NCBI GenBank assembly: GCA_026389675.1 | Contig: JAPLHJ010000145.1 | Coordinates: forward strand, 1-19,929 | Direction: 5' to 3' | Origin: Chloroflexota bacterium | GTDB taxonomy: Bacteria > Chloroflexota > Dehalococcoidia > GIF9 > UBA5629 | Length of the DNA stretch: 19,929 nucleotides | Part shown: positions 1 through 8,079 of the stretch, piece after piece | How positions within the stretch are numbered: the first letter of the stretch is position 1 | Layout of the letters: the number at the start of each line of letters is the position of its first letter | Notes under the pieces: generated by a model | Told to the model about the DNA's origin: nothing | Databases searched by the model: none | What the model saw: the letters and a program-made list of their open reading frames with translations, nothing else | Program-made: the position numbers and the translations under genes

Positions 1-1
1 C

Positions 2-148
2 AGTAAAATTACTGCCCAACCCAGATCGGCGGAGGACGGATCGCCACAACCCAATAAACTCAATGAGCAGGACCTGAAAAGATATCCGGCTATATACGAT
101 TTCCTTAACACGCTCGACCTTGATGACTTCGGTAAAAAGAAGTCGTAA
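2..148 (+). CDS. C-terminal end of an unidentified protein (partial)
   Basis: An open frame enters from the left edge and ends at TAA 146-148, giving the last 48 residues of a protein. The visible part is hydrophilic, with a Pro/Gln/Asn-rich stretch, a motif NEQDLKRYPAIYDFLNTL that looks like a short amphipathic helix, and a lysine-rich end (FGKKKS). I recognise no family. It reads in the same direction as the ATP synthase operon but is separated from it by 150 bases, so it may be an upstream unit of its own. The start lies outside the window. That this is real coding sequence is moderately likely, resting only on the uninterrupted frame and plausible composition. Confidence 0.5.
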   Translation, partial: SKITAQPRSAEDGSPQPNKLNEQDLKRYPAIYDFLNTLDLDDFGKKKS

Positions 149-186
149 AACTTGAGCGGTTGAAATAAAGCTGCCGCTGCACAAAT

Positions 187-239
187 TTACTATAGTAAGC
201 GTTTCCCTTTCTTAAAATGCGTAGTTACTAATGCGTAAC
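187..239. repeat. Short palindrome and direct repeats upstream of the ATP synthase operon
   Basis: TTACTATAGTAA at 187-198 is a perfect 12-bp palindrome. Its half-site TTACTA recurs at 225-230. The octamer AATGCGTA occurs twice, at 216-223 and 230-237, and GTTAC (224-228) faces GTAAC (235-239). The spacing is compact and lies 60-110 bases before the first ATP synthase gene, so this could be an operator region for the operon. The motifs are visible; a regulatory role is inference, and such short repeats can occur by chance in AT-rich DNA. Confidence 0.3.
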
Positions 240-270
240 GAAATATTGCCTAAAATCATTGGAAAATCCG

Positions 271-300
271 TTGACGGCCAAATATAAGGGTTGATATAAT
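271..300 (+). promoter_or_regulatory. Candidate sigma70-type promoter overlapping the atpZ/atpI-like start
   Basis: TTGACG (271-276) and a perfect TATAAT (295-300) are separated by 18 bases. The -10 box overlaps the first ATG of the AtpZ/AtpI-like gene (299), so a transcript from here would start at about 306-308. That transcript would lack the SD AAGGG (286-290) and the start codon. It would therefore be leaderless from ATG 305 at best, or serve mainly atpB and downstream genes. A chance match is also possible. Confidence 0.4.
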
Positions 301-604
301 GCCAATGATTAAAAAAGACAACGAACTGAAGCCGGAAAAAAGACAACTCCTCAGAGGATTTTGGTTTCTCTTTAATGTCGGTTGGTACATAGCACTGAGT
401 TTAATCGTACCGACAGCCATTGGTCTGTGGTTGGATGCTCCCGAGAGATTGAACAGCAGGCCACTATGCACGTTAATAGGGTTTATACTGGGAACAATGA
501 CGGCAGGATATGGCTTTTACCGTATGCTGCGTCAGTTCATAAATACGCAGAAAGAGATGGACATAAAAAAGAACTCTCTAAATAAGGAGCAGGACAGTGA
601 GTAA
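299..604 (+). CDS. AtpZ/AtpI-family F1Fo ATP synthase accessory membrane protein
   Basis: A small protein of 101 aa with a charged N-terminus (about residues 1-18, rich in Lys/Glu). Two membrane segments follow, at about 24-45 and 55-78, and then a charged, Lys-rich tail. The arrangement, the motif GLWLDAPE before the second helix, and GFILGTMTAGYGFY within it fit the AtpZ/AtpI family (ATPase_gene1 type). In other bacteria these proteins help assemble the c ring or Mg/Ca uptake linked to ATP synthase. Position as first gene before atpB supports the call. ATG 299 has an SD AAGGG at 286-290 with 8-base spacing; ATG 305 is an alternative. Its end overlaps the atpB start by 8 bases, suggesting translational coupling. 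Confidence 0.8.
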   Translation: MPMIKKDNELKPEKRQLLRGFWFLFNVGWYIALSLIVPTAIGLWLDAPERLNSRPLCTLIGFILGTMTAGYGFYRMLRQFINTQKEMDIKKNSLNKEQDSE

Positions 605-1577
605 ACTTGGTTGCTCCAGCCGGTTAGTGGTAATCCTCGGCATCGTACTTCTGGCACTATTTCTGGCCTCATTTGTGATGGGACCTCTCGGCAGCAAGTT
701 TTTCAACATCCAGGTACCCACTGAACTCCAGGTGAGTAAACCTCACGTTGTGCTTCCTTCCGAGGCAATGTTCCACGTCGGTGATTTCAAAATAACCAAT
801 ACCCTGATATCATCATGGATCACCATCATTTTACTGTGCCTGTTATTCTTCTTCGCCACCAGGAAAATGAAGATTATCCCGGGCAGGCTGCAGAGCTTCG
901 CAGAAGTCGTCGTCGATGGTATCTACAATACTATTGAGGGAGTAGCCGGGGAGAAGCATGTTCGCACCTTTTTCCCGATTGTAACAACCATCTTCATATA
1001 CGTGGTAACAAACGCTCTACTTGCGCTTACACCGTTTTGGGGCTCCTGGGGTCCGATTGAACACGTAACAGAGGGGGCACATAGCTCTACTATTATTGTG
1101 CCCTTCCTGCGCGCCGCAAACACGGATATTAATCTTACCCTTTCAATTGCACTGGTGTCTTTCATATTTATTGAATACCTGGGCTTTTCCAAGATCGGCC
1201 CGCTCAAATATATAGATTCGTTCTTCCAGTTCAGCGCATTGGGCAAGGCGTTCGGGCAGCTATTTAAGGGTGAGGGAAAGGCATTCATAAGCGGACTGGC
1301 GTTTGGGTTCATAAATATATATGTCGGCCTTCTGGAGATTCTGAGCCACTTCATCAGGATTGTAAGCTTTACCTTCCGTCTATTTGGGAATATGACGGCT
1401 GGAGAGATATTGCTCGGCGTTATGACATTTTTAGTAGCCTTCATAGCACCCGTACCATTTTACGGGCTTGAGACCCTGGTAGGTTTCCTGCAGGCTATGA
1501 TCTTCGCCGGGTTGACACTGGTATTCGGTGTAATGGCAGTAACCTCGCACCATGAAGAGGGTGCTGAACACAATTAA
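597..1577 (+). CDS. atpB: F1Fo ATP synthase subunit a
   Basis: Membrane subunit a (326 aa), the half-channel partner of the c ring. It starts at GTG 597 with SD AAGGAG (584-589, 7-base spacing), overlapping the preceding gene. An N-terminal hydrophobic helix (about 9-28) is followed by an extramembrane stretch and the core helices. The hallmark FTFRLFGNMTAGEI carries the essential arginine at about R261, and the C-terminal helix contains GFLQAMIFAGLTLVFG with the conserved Gln near 299. LRAANTDINLTLSIAL matches the conserved loop/helix before the Arg helix. It is longer than the E. coli protein (271 aa), mostly through the N-terminal region. The tail contains HHEEGAEHN. The family assignment is secure. 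Confidence 0.97.
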   Translation: MSKLGCSSRLVVILGIVLLALFLASFVMGPLGSKFFNIQVPTELQVSKPHVVLPSEAMFHVGDFKITNTLISSWITIILLCLLFFFATRKMKIIPGRLQSFAEVVVDGIYNTIEGVAGEKHVRTFFPIVTTIFIYVVTNALLALTPFWGSWGPIEHVTEGAHSSTIIVPFLRAANTDINLTLSIALVSFIFIEYLGFSKIGPLKYIDSFFQFSALGKAFGQLFKGEGKAFISGLAFGFINIYVGLLEILSHFIRIVSFTFRLFGNMTAGEILLGVMTFLVAFIAPVPFYGLETLVGFLQAMIFAGLTLVFGVMAVTSHHEEGAEHN

Positions 1578-1607
1578 TTTTGTACTCAAGAAAAAGGAGG
1601 GATCTAA

Positions 1608-1838
1608 ATGGACGCTCAAACTATGAAAATGCTGGGTGCCGGACTCGCTGCAGGTCTGGGAATGCTGGGACCGGGCATCGGCCTTGGACTGATCGGTCTT
1701 GGTGCTATGCAGGCTTTGGGCCGCAATCCCGAGGCCAGGGGTGTAATCCTGACCAACATGATTCTTATCGGCGCTCTCACTGAAGCGGTCGGCATCTATG
1801 CTCTGATCGTCGCCATCCTGCTTGCCATGGTAGTCTAA
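1608..1838 (+). CDS. atpE: F1Fo ATP synthase subunit c
   Basis: The rotor-ring proteolipid, 76 aa, is a hairpin of two membrane helices. Helix 1 holds the glycine-rich packing motif with GPGIGLG at 21-27, the cytoplasmic loop is GRNPE (38-42), and helix 2 carries the ion-binding glutamate at E59 in LTEAVGIYAL. At the positions where Na+-type rings have Gln (helix 1) and Ser (after the Glu), this protein has Leu and Ala, which argues for H+ coupling. It ends directly after helix 2. The start ATG 1608 has a very strong SD AAGGAGG (1594-1600, 7-base spacing), consistent with high expression for a multi-copy subunit. Tandem hairpins follow it. Confidence 0.97.
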   Translation: MDAQTMKMLGAGLAAGLGMLGPGIGLGLIGLGAMQALGRNPEARGVILTNMILIGALTEAVGIYALIVAILLAMVV

Positions 1839-1846
1839 AATCTGTT

Positions 1847-1906
1847 ACAGGCAAGGGAATCCCAACGTTTCCGGGATTCCGCCCTGTGCCGGCCATAAAA
1901 GCCGGC
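1847..1906 (+). promoter_or_regulatory. Tandem RNA hairpins between atpE and atpF
   Basis: Hairpin 1 has an 8-bp core, GGAATCCC (1856-1863) with GGGATTCC (1873-1880), extended by ACAGG (1847-1851) pairing with CCTGT (1883-1887). Hairpin 2 is GCCGGC (1888-1893) with GCCGGC (1901-1906) around a 7-base loop. Neither has a following U-tract, so they are not classical terminators. They could protect the 3' end of a processed atpE mRNA or limit read-through, which would help produce more c than b subunit. The pairing is seen; the role is inferred. Confidence 0.6.
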
Positions 1907-1947
1907 GCTGATTGGAGAAAAAACAGGATTGGAACTTTGAGGTAAAT

Positions 1948-2448
1948 ATGGAAAATATCGGAGTAAATTGGCAACTGGTGGTTGCATTTCTGATCAATTT
2001 CCTTGTCCTCTTCGGGCTTCTCACGGCAATCCTCTACAAGCCAGTGCTTAAAATGCTGGATGAGAGGGCTGCCAAAATAAAGGAGAGTCTCGAACAAGCC
2101 GAGAAGATAAAGGAACAGACGAGCCGCAGCGAAGAGCAAATCAAGGCGGCAGTTGAAGCTGCACGTAAGGAAGGGCAGGTAATCATTGCCCAGGCCTCCC
2201 AGATTGCTGAAAAGATAAAGGAAGAGGCCAAAGACGGAGCGCGCAAGGAAGCGGATGCTATCGTAATCAAAGCCAGGGATGCAATTAAACTCGAACGTGA
2301 TAAATCCATCGCAGATTTGAGGTCCGAGTTTTCCAATCTCACCATCCTTGCCGCTGAAAAGGTTATCAAGGAATCCTTAGACGCTCCAAAACACCGCAAA
2401 TTGATCAACGAGGTCCTGGAACAAAGCAACACTTTTAAGCAGAATTAG
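1948..2448 (+). CDS. atpF: F1Fo ATP synthase subunit b
   Basis: Peripheral-stalk subunit b, 166 aa from ATG 1948. One N-terminal membrane helix (about residues 6-27, WQLVVAFLINFLVLFGLL) is followed by the conserved KPVLKMLDERAAKIKESL and a long Lys/Glu/Ala-rich coiled coil to the C-terminus (about 35-160) that binds delta and F1. I chose ATG 1948 because GAGG (1939-1942) sits 5 bases upstream; the frame is open to a TTG at 1912, which has no SD and would add a polar stretch before the membrane helix. There is only one b gene, so the stalk should be a b homodimer rather than b/b'. Confidence 0.95.
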   Translation: MENIGVNWQLVVAFLINFLVLFGLLTAILYKPVLKMLDERAAKIKESLEQAEKIKEQTSRSEEQIKAAVEAARKEGQVIIAQASQIAEKIKEEAKDGARKEADAIVIKARDAIKLERDKSIADLRSEFSNLTILAAEKVIKESLDAPKHRKLINEVLEQSNTFKQN

Positions 2449-2460
2449 GCAGGATAGAAA

Positions 2461-3000
2461 ATGATATCAACAATTTCTGCCAGGCGTTATGCTCAAGCGA
2501 TTTTTCAAATCGCACAGGCTAAGAACAACCTGGATGAATGGAAAAAGGAGCTCCGCAAACTCGCGGACCTGATGAATGATCACGAGATCGTAGATCTGGT
2601 CGATCATCCCAAAGTACCGTTCAACCTGAAAGCAGAGCTGATCAAGCAAAAGCTGGATACGTCCAACGAACTTGTACTCAACCTGTGCAACCTGCTGATT
2701 CTGAAGGGCAGGCTAAAGAACGCAGAACAGATAGCGGACGAATATGACAGCCTGCTGGATGAGCAGCGCGGCATTAAACATGCTGTCGTTACCACGGCTG
2801 TCCCCGTTGACGATTCGGAAAAACATAAGATCTCCGGCCAGCTCGAAAAAATAACCGGGAAGAAAGTAAGTGTCAAGCTCCAGGTTAACCCATCGATACT
2901 CGGCGGCATGATCGCCCGCATTGAGGACACATTGATTGACGGCAGCGTCCGCAACAGGCTGGACCTGCTGAGGAGAAACCTGGTAGAAGCCACGAAATAA
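2461..3000 (+). CDS. atpH: F1Fo ATP synthase subunit delta
   Basis: The delta subunit (OSCP homologue), 179 aa, links the peripheral stalk to the top of the alpha3beta3 head. The N-terminal helical domain begins with the typical ISARRYAQAIFQIA, and the C-terminal part contains the family signature region GGMIARIEDTLIDGSVRNRL (about residues 147-166). Length is normal for the family. It starts at ATG 2461 with SD AGGA (2451-2454), 12 bases after the atpF stop, and ends 24 bases before the preferred atpA start. Confidence 0.95.
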   Translation: MISTISARRYAQAIFQIAQAKNNLDEWKKELRKLADLMNDHEIVDLVDHPKVPFNLKAELIKQKLDTSNELVLNLCNLLILKGRLKNAEQIADEYDSLLDEQRGIKHAVVTTAVPVDDSEKHKISGQLEKITGKKVSVKLQVNPSILGGMIARIEDTLIDGSVRNRLDLLRRNLVEATK

Positions 3001-3024
3001 ACAACCTTTAAGGGGGTGAGCAGA

Positions 3025-4536
<1,512 letters not shown>

Positions 4537-4545
4537 GGCGATTAA

Positions 4546-5403
4546 ATGGTAAGTCCAAAAATACTTAGACGACGGATACGCAGTGTCCAGAGCACGGCCA
4601 AAATAACCCGTGCCATGGAGATGATCGCCACTGCCAAAATGAAAAAAGCGCAGGACATGGCCATAGCAGGCCGGCCCTATAGCGATAAGCTTATGCAGGT
4701 TATCGCAGACCTGGCCGCCCAGTCCGCTGCTGGCGGCGCGACCCATCCGTTGCTGGTGGCACGCCCGATCGAGAAGATCGGGATTGTCCTGATTACTTCA
4801 GACAGGGGCCTCTGCGGCGGGTTAAACACCAACCTCAACAGGCTTACCGGTAATTTCATACTGGAGCAAAAATTGCCGGTTACCATGATTACAGTCGGCA
4901 GCAAAGGCCGCGATTTTATGCGCAGGTCCCTGCGTGATATTCGTGCAGAGTTCACCAAATTGGGCGACAGGCCCAAGATGGCTGACACGATGGCCATATC
5001 CCAGATAATAACCGAGGATTACATTAACGGCCTTTACGACCGGGTTTATATAGCCTGCTCCAAATTCGTTAATTTAATGAGCCAGAAACCGACACTGGAG
5101 CTGCTGCTGCCGGTAGAGCCGGCGGAGTTGCCCAAAAACGTGAGCCCCGAATATATTTTCGAACCCAACGCTATGCATGTCCTCGGCGAGCTTTTGCCAA
5201 GGTTTGTCGAAATGCAGGTGTATCATTCCATACTTGAAGCTATTGCCAGTGAACAGTCGGCACGTATGATGGCCATGCGCAATGCGACCGATAATGCTTA
5301 CGATGTTATCGCGGAGCTTACGCTGACGCTGAATAAGGCACGCCAGGAAATGATCACCAAGGAATTGCTTGATATCGTCGCAGGCGTTGAAGGTCTCAAA
5401 TAG
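4546..5403 (+). CDS. atpG: F1Fo ATP synthase subunit gamma
   Basis: The central rotor shaft, 285 aa. The N-terminal helix has the family pattern ILRRRIRSVQSTAKITRAME followed by MIATAKMKKAQ. The middle Rossmann-like domain contains ITSDRGLCGGLNTNL, and the C-terminal helix has ARMMAMRNATDNAYDVI and ELTLTLNKARQEMITKELLD, the strongly conserved end that sits in the alpha3beta3 bearing. It starts at ATG 4546 with SD GAGG (4535-4538) overlapping the atpA stop, so translation is likely coupled to atpA. Family and length are typical. Confidence 0.96.
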   Translation: MVSPKILRRRIRSVQSTAKITRAMEMIATAKMKKAQDMAIAGRPYSDKLMQVIADLAAQSAAGGATHPLLVARPIEKIGIVLITSDRGLCGGLNTNLNRLTGNFILEQKLPVTMITVGSKGRDFMRRSLRDIRAEFTKLGDRPKMADTMAISQIITEDYINGLYDRVYIACSKFVNLMSQKPTLELLLPVEPAELPKNVSPEYIFEPNAMHVLGELLPRFVEMQVYHSILEAIASEQSARMMAMRNATDNAYDVIAELTLTLNKARQEMITKELLDIVAGVEGLK

Positions 5404-5413
5404 GAGGTGCAAT

Positions 5414-6805
5414 TTGGCAAAAGGTAAAGTAATACAGATAATCGGCACGGTAGTCGATGTCGAATTCCCCCAGGAAGAACTGCCTGCGATCTATAATGCC
5501 CTTGAAATTATGCAGGACGGCGAGAAAATCGTACTGGAAACGGTTGCGCATATCGGCAATAACTGGGTGCGTTGTCTGGCCATGTGCCCCACCGAAGGAC
5601 TCCAGAGAGGCGCCGTGGCTGTCGATACGGGCGCGCCGATATCGGTACCGGTCGGCAAAGTTGCGCTGGGAAGGCTGTTCAACGTATTTGGCGACGCGCT
5701 GGATAAATTGGGCGAAGTCAAATCCAAGGACAGATTGCCGATCCACCGTGACCCGCCCAAACTGGAAGAGCAGGAGACTACCATCCAGATGCTGGAAACG
5801 GGCATCAAGGTTATCGACCTGATTACGCCCTTTACCAGGGGCGGCAAGATCGGAGCCTATGGCGGCGCCGGCGTCGGTAAAACGGTTATCATCCAGGAGC
5901 TCATCCACAATATCGCTACAGCACACGGCGGTTACTCCGTATTCGCCGGGGTCGGCGAGAGGTCAAGAGAAGGCAACGACCTCTGGCGCGAGATGAAAGA
6001 GTCCGGCGTCATTGAAAAGACAATCATGGTCTTCGGTCAGATGAACGAGCCACCCGGCGTGCGCGCACGCGTTGCGCTTACCGGAGTCACCTTCGCCGAG
6101 TATTTCCGTGACAGCGAAGGATTGGACGTGCTTCTCTTCGTAGATAATATTTACAGGCACATCCTTGCCAATATGGAAGTATCGGCCCTTTTAGGCCGCA
6201 TGCCGTCGGCAGTAGGTTACCAACCCACCCTGGGCACCGACGTAGCCGAGATGGAAGACCGCATTACATCAACTAAAAAGGGGTCTATCACTTCCTTCCA
6301 GGCGATTTATGTGCCTGCTGATGACTACACGGATCCGGGCATCGTTACCACTTTCGGCCACCTGGACGGCGTAGTATCACTCGAAAGGTCAATTGCTGCT
6401 CTCGGTATCTACCCGGCTGTTGACCCGCTGTCGTCTACCTCCCGCATCCTTGATCCCAATGTAGTCGGTGAAGACCATTACCGGGCTGCGCGCGGCGTGC
6501 AAAAGGTGCTTCAACGCTATAAGGACCTGCAGGACGTTATCGCCATCCTGGGCATGGAAGAACTCAGCGAAGAAGATAAGATTACTGTCAACAGGGCGCG
6601 CCGCATCCAGAGGTTCCTGTCTCAACCTATGTTTGTGGCGGAACCTTTCACCGGCATACCCGGCAAATATGTTTCGATCAAGGATACGGTGCGTGGCTTC
6701 AATGAAATACTTGATGGCAAGTGGGACCACCTGCCTGAATCCGCATTCCTGATGGTTGGAACTATCGAAGAGGCAGCCGAAAAAGCACAGAAAGCAGGTG
6801 CGTAG
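5414..6805 (+). CDS. atpD: F1Fo ATP synthase subunit beta (catalytic)
   Basis: The catalytic subunit that makes or hydrolyses ATP. The start is TTG 5414 (463 aa), directed by SD AGGAGGTG (5402-5409); upstream frame continues into atpG and is not needed. Motifs: Walker A GGAGVGKT (150-157), catalytic Glu in GVGERSREGNDL (E182), Walker B LLFVD (240-244), adenine-pocket Tyr in GIYPAVDP (about 333), and the torque-helix EELSEEDK (382-389). Two usually invariant stretches are changed: NIYRHILANME (245-255), and DPGIVTTFGHLDGVVSLE near the gamma-contact catch loop (307-324). All catalytic residues remain, so the enzyme should be active. Confidence 0.97.
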   Translation: MAKGKVIQIIGTVVDVEFPQEELPAIYNALEIMQDGEKIVLETVAHIGNNWVRCLAMCPTEGLQRGAVAVDTGAPISVPVGKVALGRLFNVFGDALDKLGEVKSKDRLPIHRDPPKLEEQETTIQMLETGIKVIDLITPFTRGGKIGAYGGAGVGKTVIIQELIHNIATAHGGYSVFAGVGERSREGNDLWREMKESGVIEKTIMVFGQMNEPPGVRARVALTGVTFAEYFRDSEGLDVLLFVDNIYRHILANMEVSALLGRMPSAVGYQPTLGTDVAEMEDRITSTKKGSITSFQAIYVPADDYTDPGIVTTFGHLDGVVSLERSIAALGIYPAVDPLSSTSRILDPNVVGEDHYRAARGVQKVLQRYKDLQDVIAILGMEELSEEDKITVNRARRIQRFLSQPMFVAEPFTGIPGKYVSIKDTVRGFNEILDGKWDHLPESAFLMVGTIEEAAEKAQKAGA

Positions 6806-6807
6806 TT

Positions 6808-7257
6808 ATGCCAACTGTAAAATTAGAGATTGTCACCGCTGAACGCCAGATCTTTTCTGAAGACGTAACTACCATCATTGCCGAAGGCATTGATGGACAG
6901 ATGACTATACTTCCCAAACATGCTCCCCTGATCACCATGCTGGCCCCCGGTGAACTCGTTGTCCGCAAGGACGGGGAAGAGATGTATATGGTGATATCGG
7001 GGGGATTTATAGAAGTCAGGCCGGAAAAGGTTATTGTGCTGGCTGACGCCTGCGAGCGCAGCGATGAGATCGATCTGGAGCGCGCTGCTGAAGCCAAGCG
7101 CAGGGCAGAGGAAAGGCTCAAGAACCTCGCACTAACACCTGAGATCGACCAGTCCAGGGCCGAGGCAGCTTTGAGGCGTTCGATGGCCCGCCTGCGCGTC
7201 GCTGAAAAACACCGCAGGGTTCCCGGCTACAGACCCGGTGGCATAAATACTATTTAA
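6808..7257 (+). CDS. atpC: F1Fo ATP synthase subunit epsilon
   Basis: The rotor-foot and regulatory subunit, 149 aa. The N-terminal beta-sandwich carries the family pattern VTAERQIFSEDVTTI, GQMTILPKHAPLITML and ISGGFIEVRPEKVIVLADA. The C-terminal helical hairpin (about 90-135, RAAEAKRRAEERLK and RAEAALRRSMARLRVAEKHR) is complete and may act as the inhibitory arm seen in other bacteria. The start ATG 6808 lies 2 bases after the atpD stop with SD AGGTG (6796-6800), so coupling is likely. It is the last gene of the operon; a terminator begins 15 bases later. Confidence 0.95.
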   Translation: MPTVKLEIVTAERQIFSEDVTTIIAEGIDGQMTILPKHAPLITMLAPGELVVRKDGEEMYMVISGGFIEVRPEKVIVLADACERSDEIDLERAAEAKRRAEERLKNLALTPEIDQSRAEAALRRSMARLRVAEKHRRVPGYRPGGINTI

Positions 7258-7272
7258 CTGCAGCAAACAAGC

Positions 7273-7310
7273 AAAATGCCGGTATCAGCTATAGCTGATA
7301 CCGGCATTTT
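7273..7310. terminator. Bidirectional intrinsic terminator (38-bp perfect palindrome)
   Basis: Positions 7273-7310 form a perfect inverted repeat. The arms begin with AAAATGCCGGTATCAGC, so each strand ends in a U-run (TTTTT at 7307-7311 on the + strand). The loop is effectively TATA. It lies between the converging atpC (+) and khpA (-) genes and should stop transcription from both sides. Confidence 0.92.
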
Positions 7311-7325
7311 TACTTCCGTTCTGAG

Positions 7326-7553
7326 TTAGATGATTTCGAGTCTTACGCGGTTGCCTTCTTTAGTAGCCACCACACGCAGCAAAGTCCTCATTGCCTCAGC
7401 CACCCTGCCCTGCTTCCCAATCACCCTGCCTTTATCTTCTACATTAACTTCAAGCTTGATCACTATTCCGCCTGCGTCAGTCTCCTCGGTTACCTTGACA
7501 TCATCGGGAGTGGTTACAATGGCCCTGGCAATGTATTCTACTATCTCCTTCAT
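7326..7553 (-). CDS. khpA: KH-domain RNA-binding protein KhpA
   Basis: A single KH domain of 75 aa (YlqC/KhpA family). The RNA-binding loop GKQG (46-49) sits in KGRVIGKQGRVAEAMRTLL. KhpA-type proteins bind RNA, often with a partner KhpB, and influence cell division and translation in Gram-positive bacteria; no khpB is in this window. Its ATG overlaps the rpsP stop by one base (TAATG), and GAGGTGA lies just upstream in the rpsP tail, so it is translated with rpsP. This neighbourhood is common across bacteria. Confidence 0.92.
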   Translation of the reverse strand: MKEIVEYIARAIVTTPDDVKVTEETDAGGIVIKLEVNVEDKGRVIGKQGRVAEAMRTLLRVVATKEGNRVRLEII

Positions 7554-7897
7554 TATGTCTTCACCTCAGTAGCAGATTTGGATTTCTTCTTCTTCCTTTG
7601 AGTAGTCTTCTGTACTGCCTGCTTGAATTTCCTTGCGGGATGATCTGTCTTAAACTTTTCCATCACGCCCATCCTGGCTAACAACCTGTATGCAGTTTCA
7701 GTAGGCTGCGCCCCCTTCTCCAACCAGGCAAGGGCTTTCCCCTCGTCGATATTTACAGTCTCGGGATCAGTCAGAGGATTATAGTTCCCGAGGACTTCAA
7801 TATAGGCGCCTCCTCGCGGTGCCTGGCTGTCAGCCACCACGATCCTGTACATCGGTCTATGCTTTGCGCCTATTCTCTTTAACCTAATTTTTACCAT
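7553..7897 (-). CDS. rpsP: 30S ribosomal protein S16
   Basis: S16 of the small ribosomal subunit, 114 aa. The N-terminus MVKIRLKRIGAKHRPMYRIV and the following VADSQAPRGGAYIEVLGNYNP are diagnostic. The C-terminal tail beyond about residue 88 is an extended basic region (TQRKKKKSK) presumably contacting rRNA. It is first in a two-gene unit with khpA; the rimM-trmD-rplS genes that often follow are not here, since the terminator comes straight after khpA. The SD is weak. A good promoter lies 40-68 bases upstream on the same strand. Confidence 0.97.
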   Translation of the reverse strand: MVKIRLKRIGAKHRPMYRIVVADSQAPRGGAYIEVLGNYNPLTDPETVNIDEGKALAWLEKGAQPTETAYRLLARMGVMEKFKTDHPARKFKQAVQKTTQRKKKKSKSATEVKT

Positions 7898-7936
7898 TAT
7901 GTTAGCCTACCGTGGGCCCTCCATTTTTTAGTGGTT

Positions 7937-7965
7937 ATTATGCATGAAGCCTTCGTACCTGTCAA
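7937..7965 (-). promoter_or_regulatory. Sigma70-type promoter for rpsP-khpA
   Basis: On the - strand a perfect TTGACA (plus positions 7960-7965) is followed after 17 bases by CATAAT (7937-7942). Transcription would begin near 7930, giving a leader of about 33 bases before the rpsP ATG at 7897. Sequence match and spacing are both good. Confidence 0.7.
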
Positions 7966-8043
7966 CAAAATATATATCGGGGGCGGTATACAGGTGAGAT
8001 AAAGCCTGAATTAAGCGGATAGGCGTCTTTCTACGAAAAGTAA

Positions 8044-8049
8044 TATAAT
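8044..8049 (+). promoter_or_regulatory. Possible -10 box before the acyl-CoA synthetase gene
   Basis: A perfect TATAAT lies 30 bases before the TTG start at 8080, at a sensible distance for a short leader. No convincing -35 hexamer or extended -10 is visible at 16-18 bases upstream, so this is a weak call; an activator may be needed or the match may be chance. Confidence 0.3.
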
Positions 8050-8079
8050 TTCAAATACTCATTTACCAGGAGGTTTCAG

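Noticed and set aside
160..196. Promoter TTGAAA...TATAGT upstream of atpZ/atpI-like gene
   Set aside because: The spacer would be 25 bases, too long for a sigma70-type promoter.
923..1444. Open frame of 173 codons on the - strand within atpB
   Set aside because: No SD, no family pattern, fully antisense to a conserved gene.
1608..1838. Na+-translocating ATP synthase
   Set aside because: The Gln and Ser/Thr ligands of the Na+ motif are replaced by Leu and Ala.
5396..5926. Open frame of 176 codons on the - strand within atpD
   Set aside because: Antisense shadow of the beta subunit; no recognisable motif.
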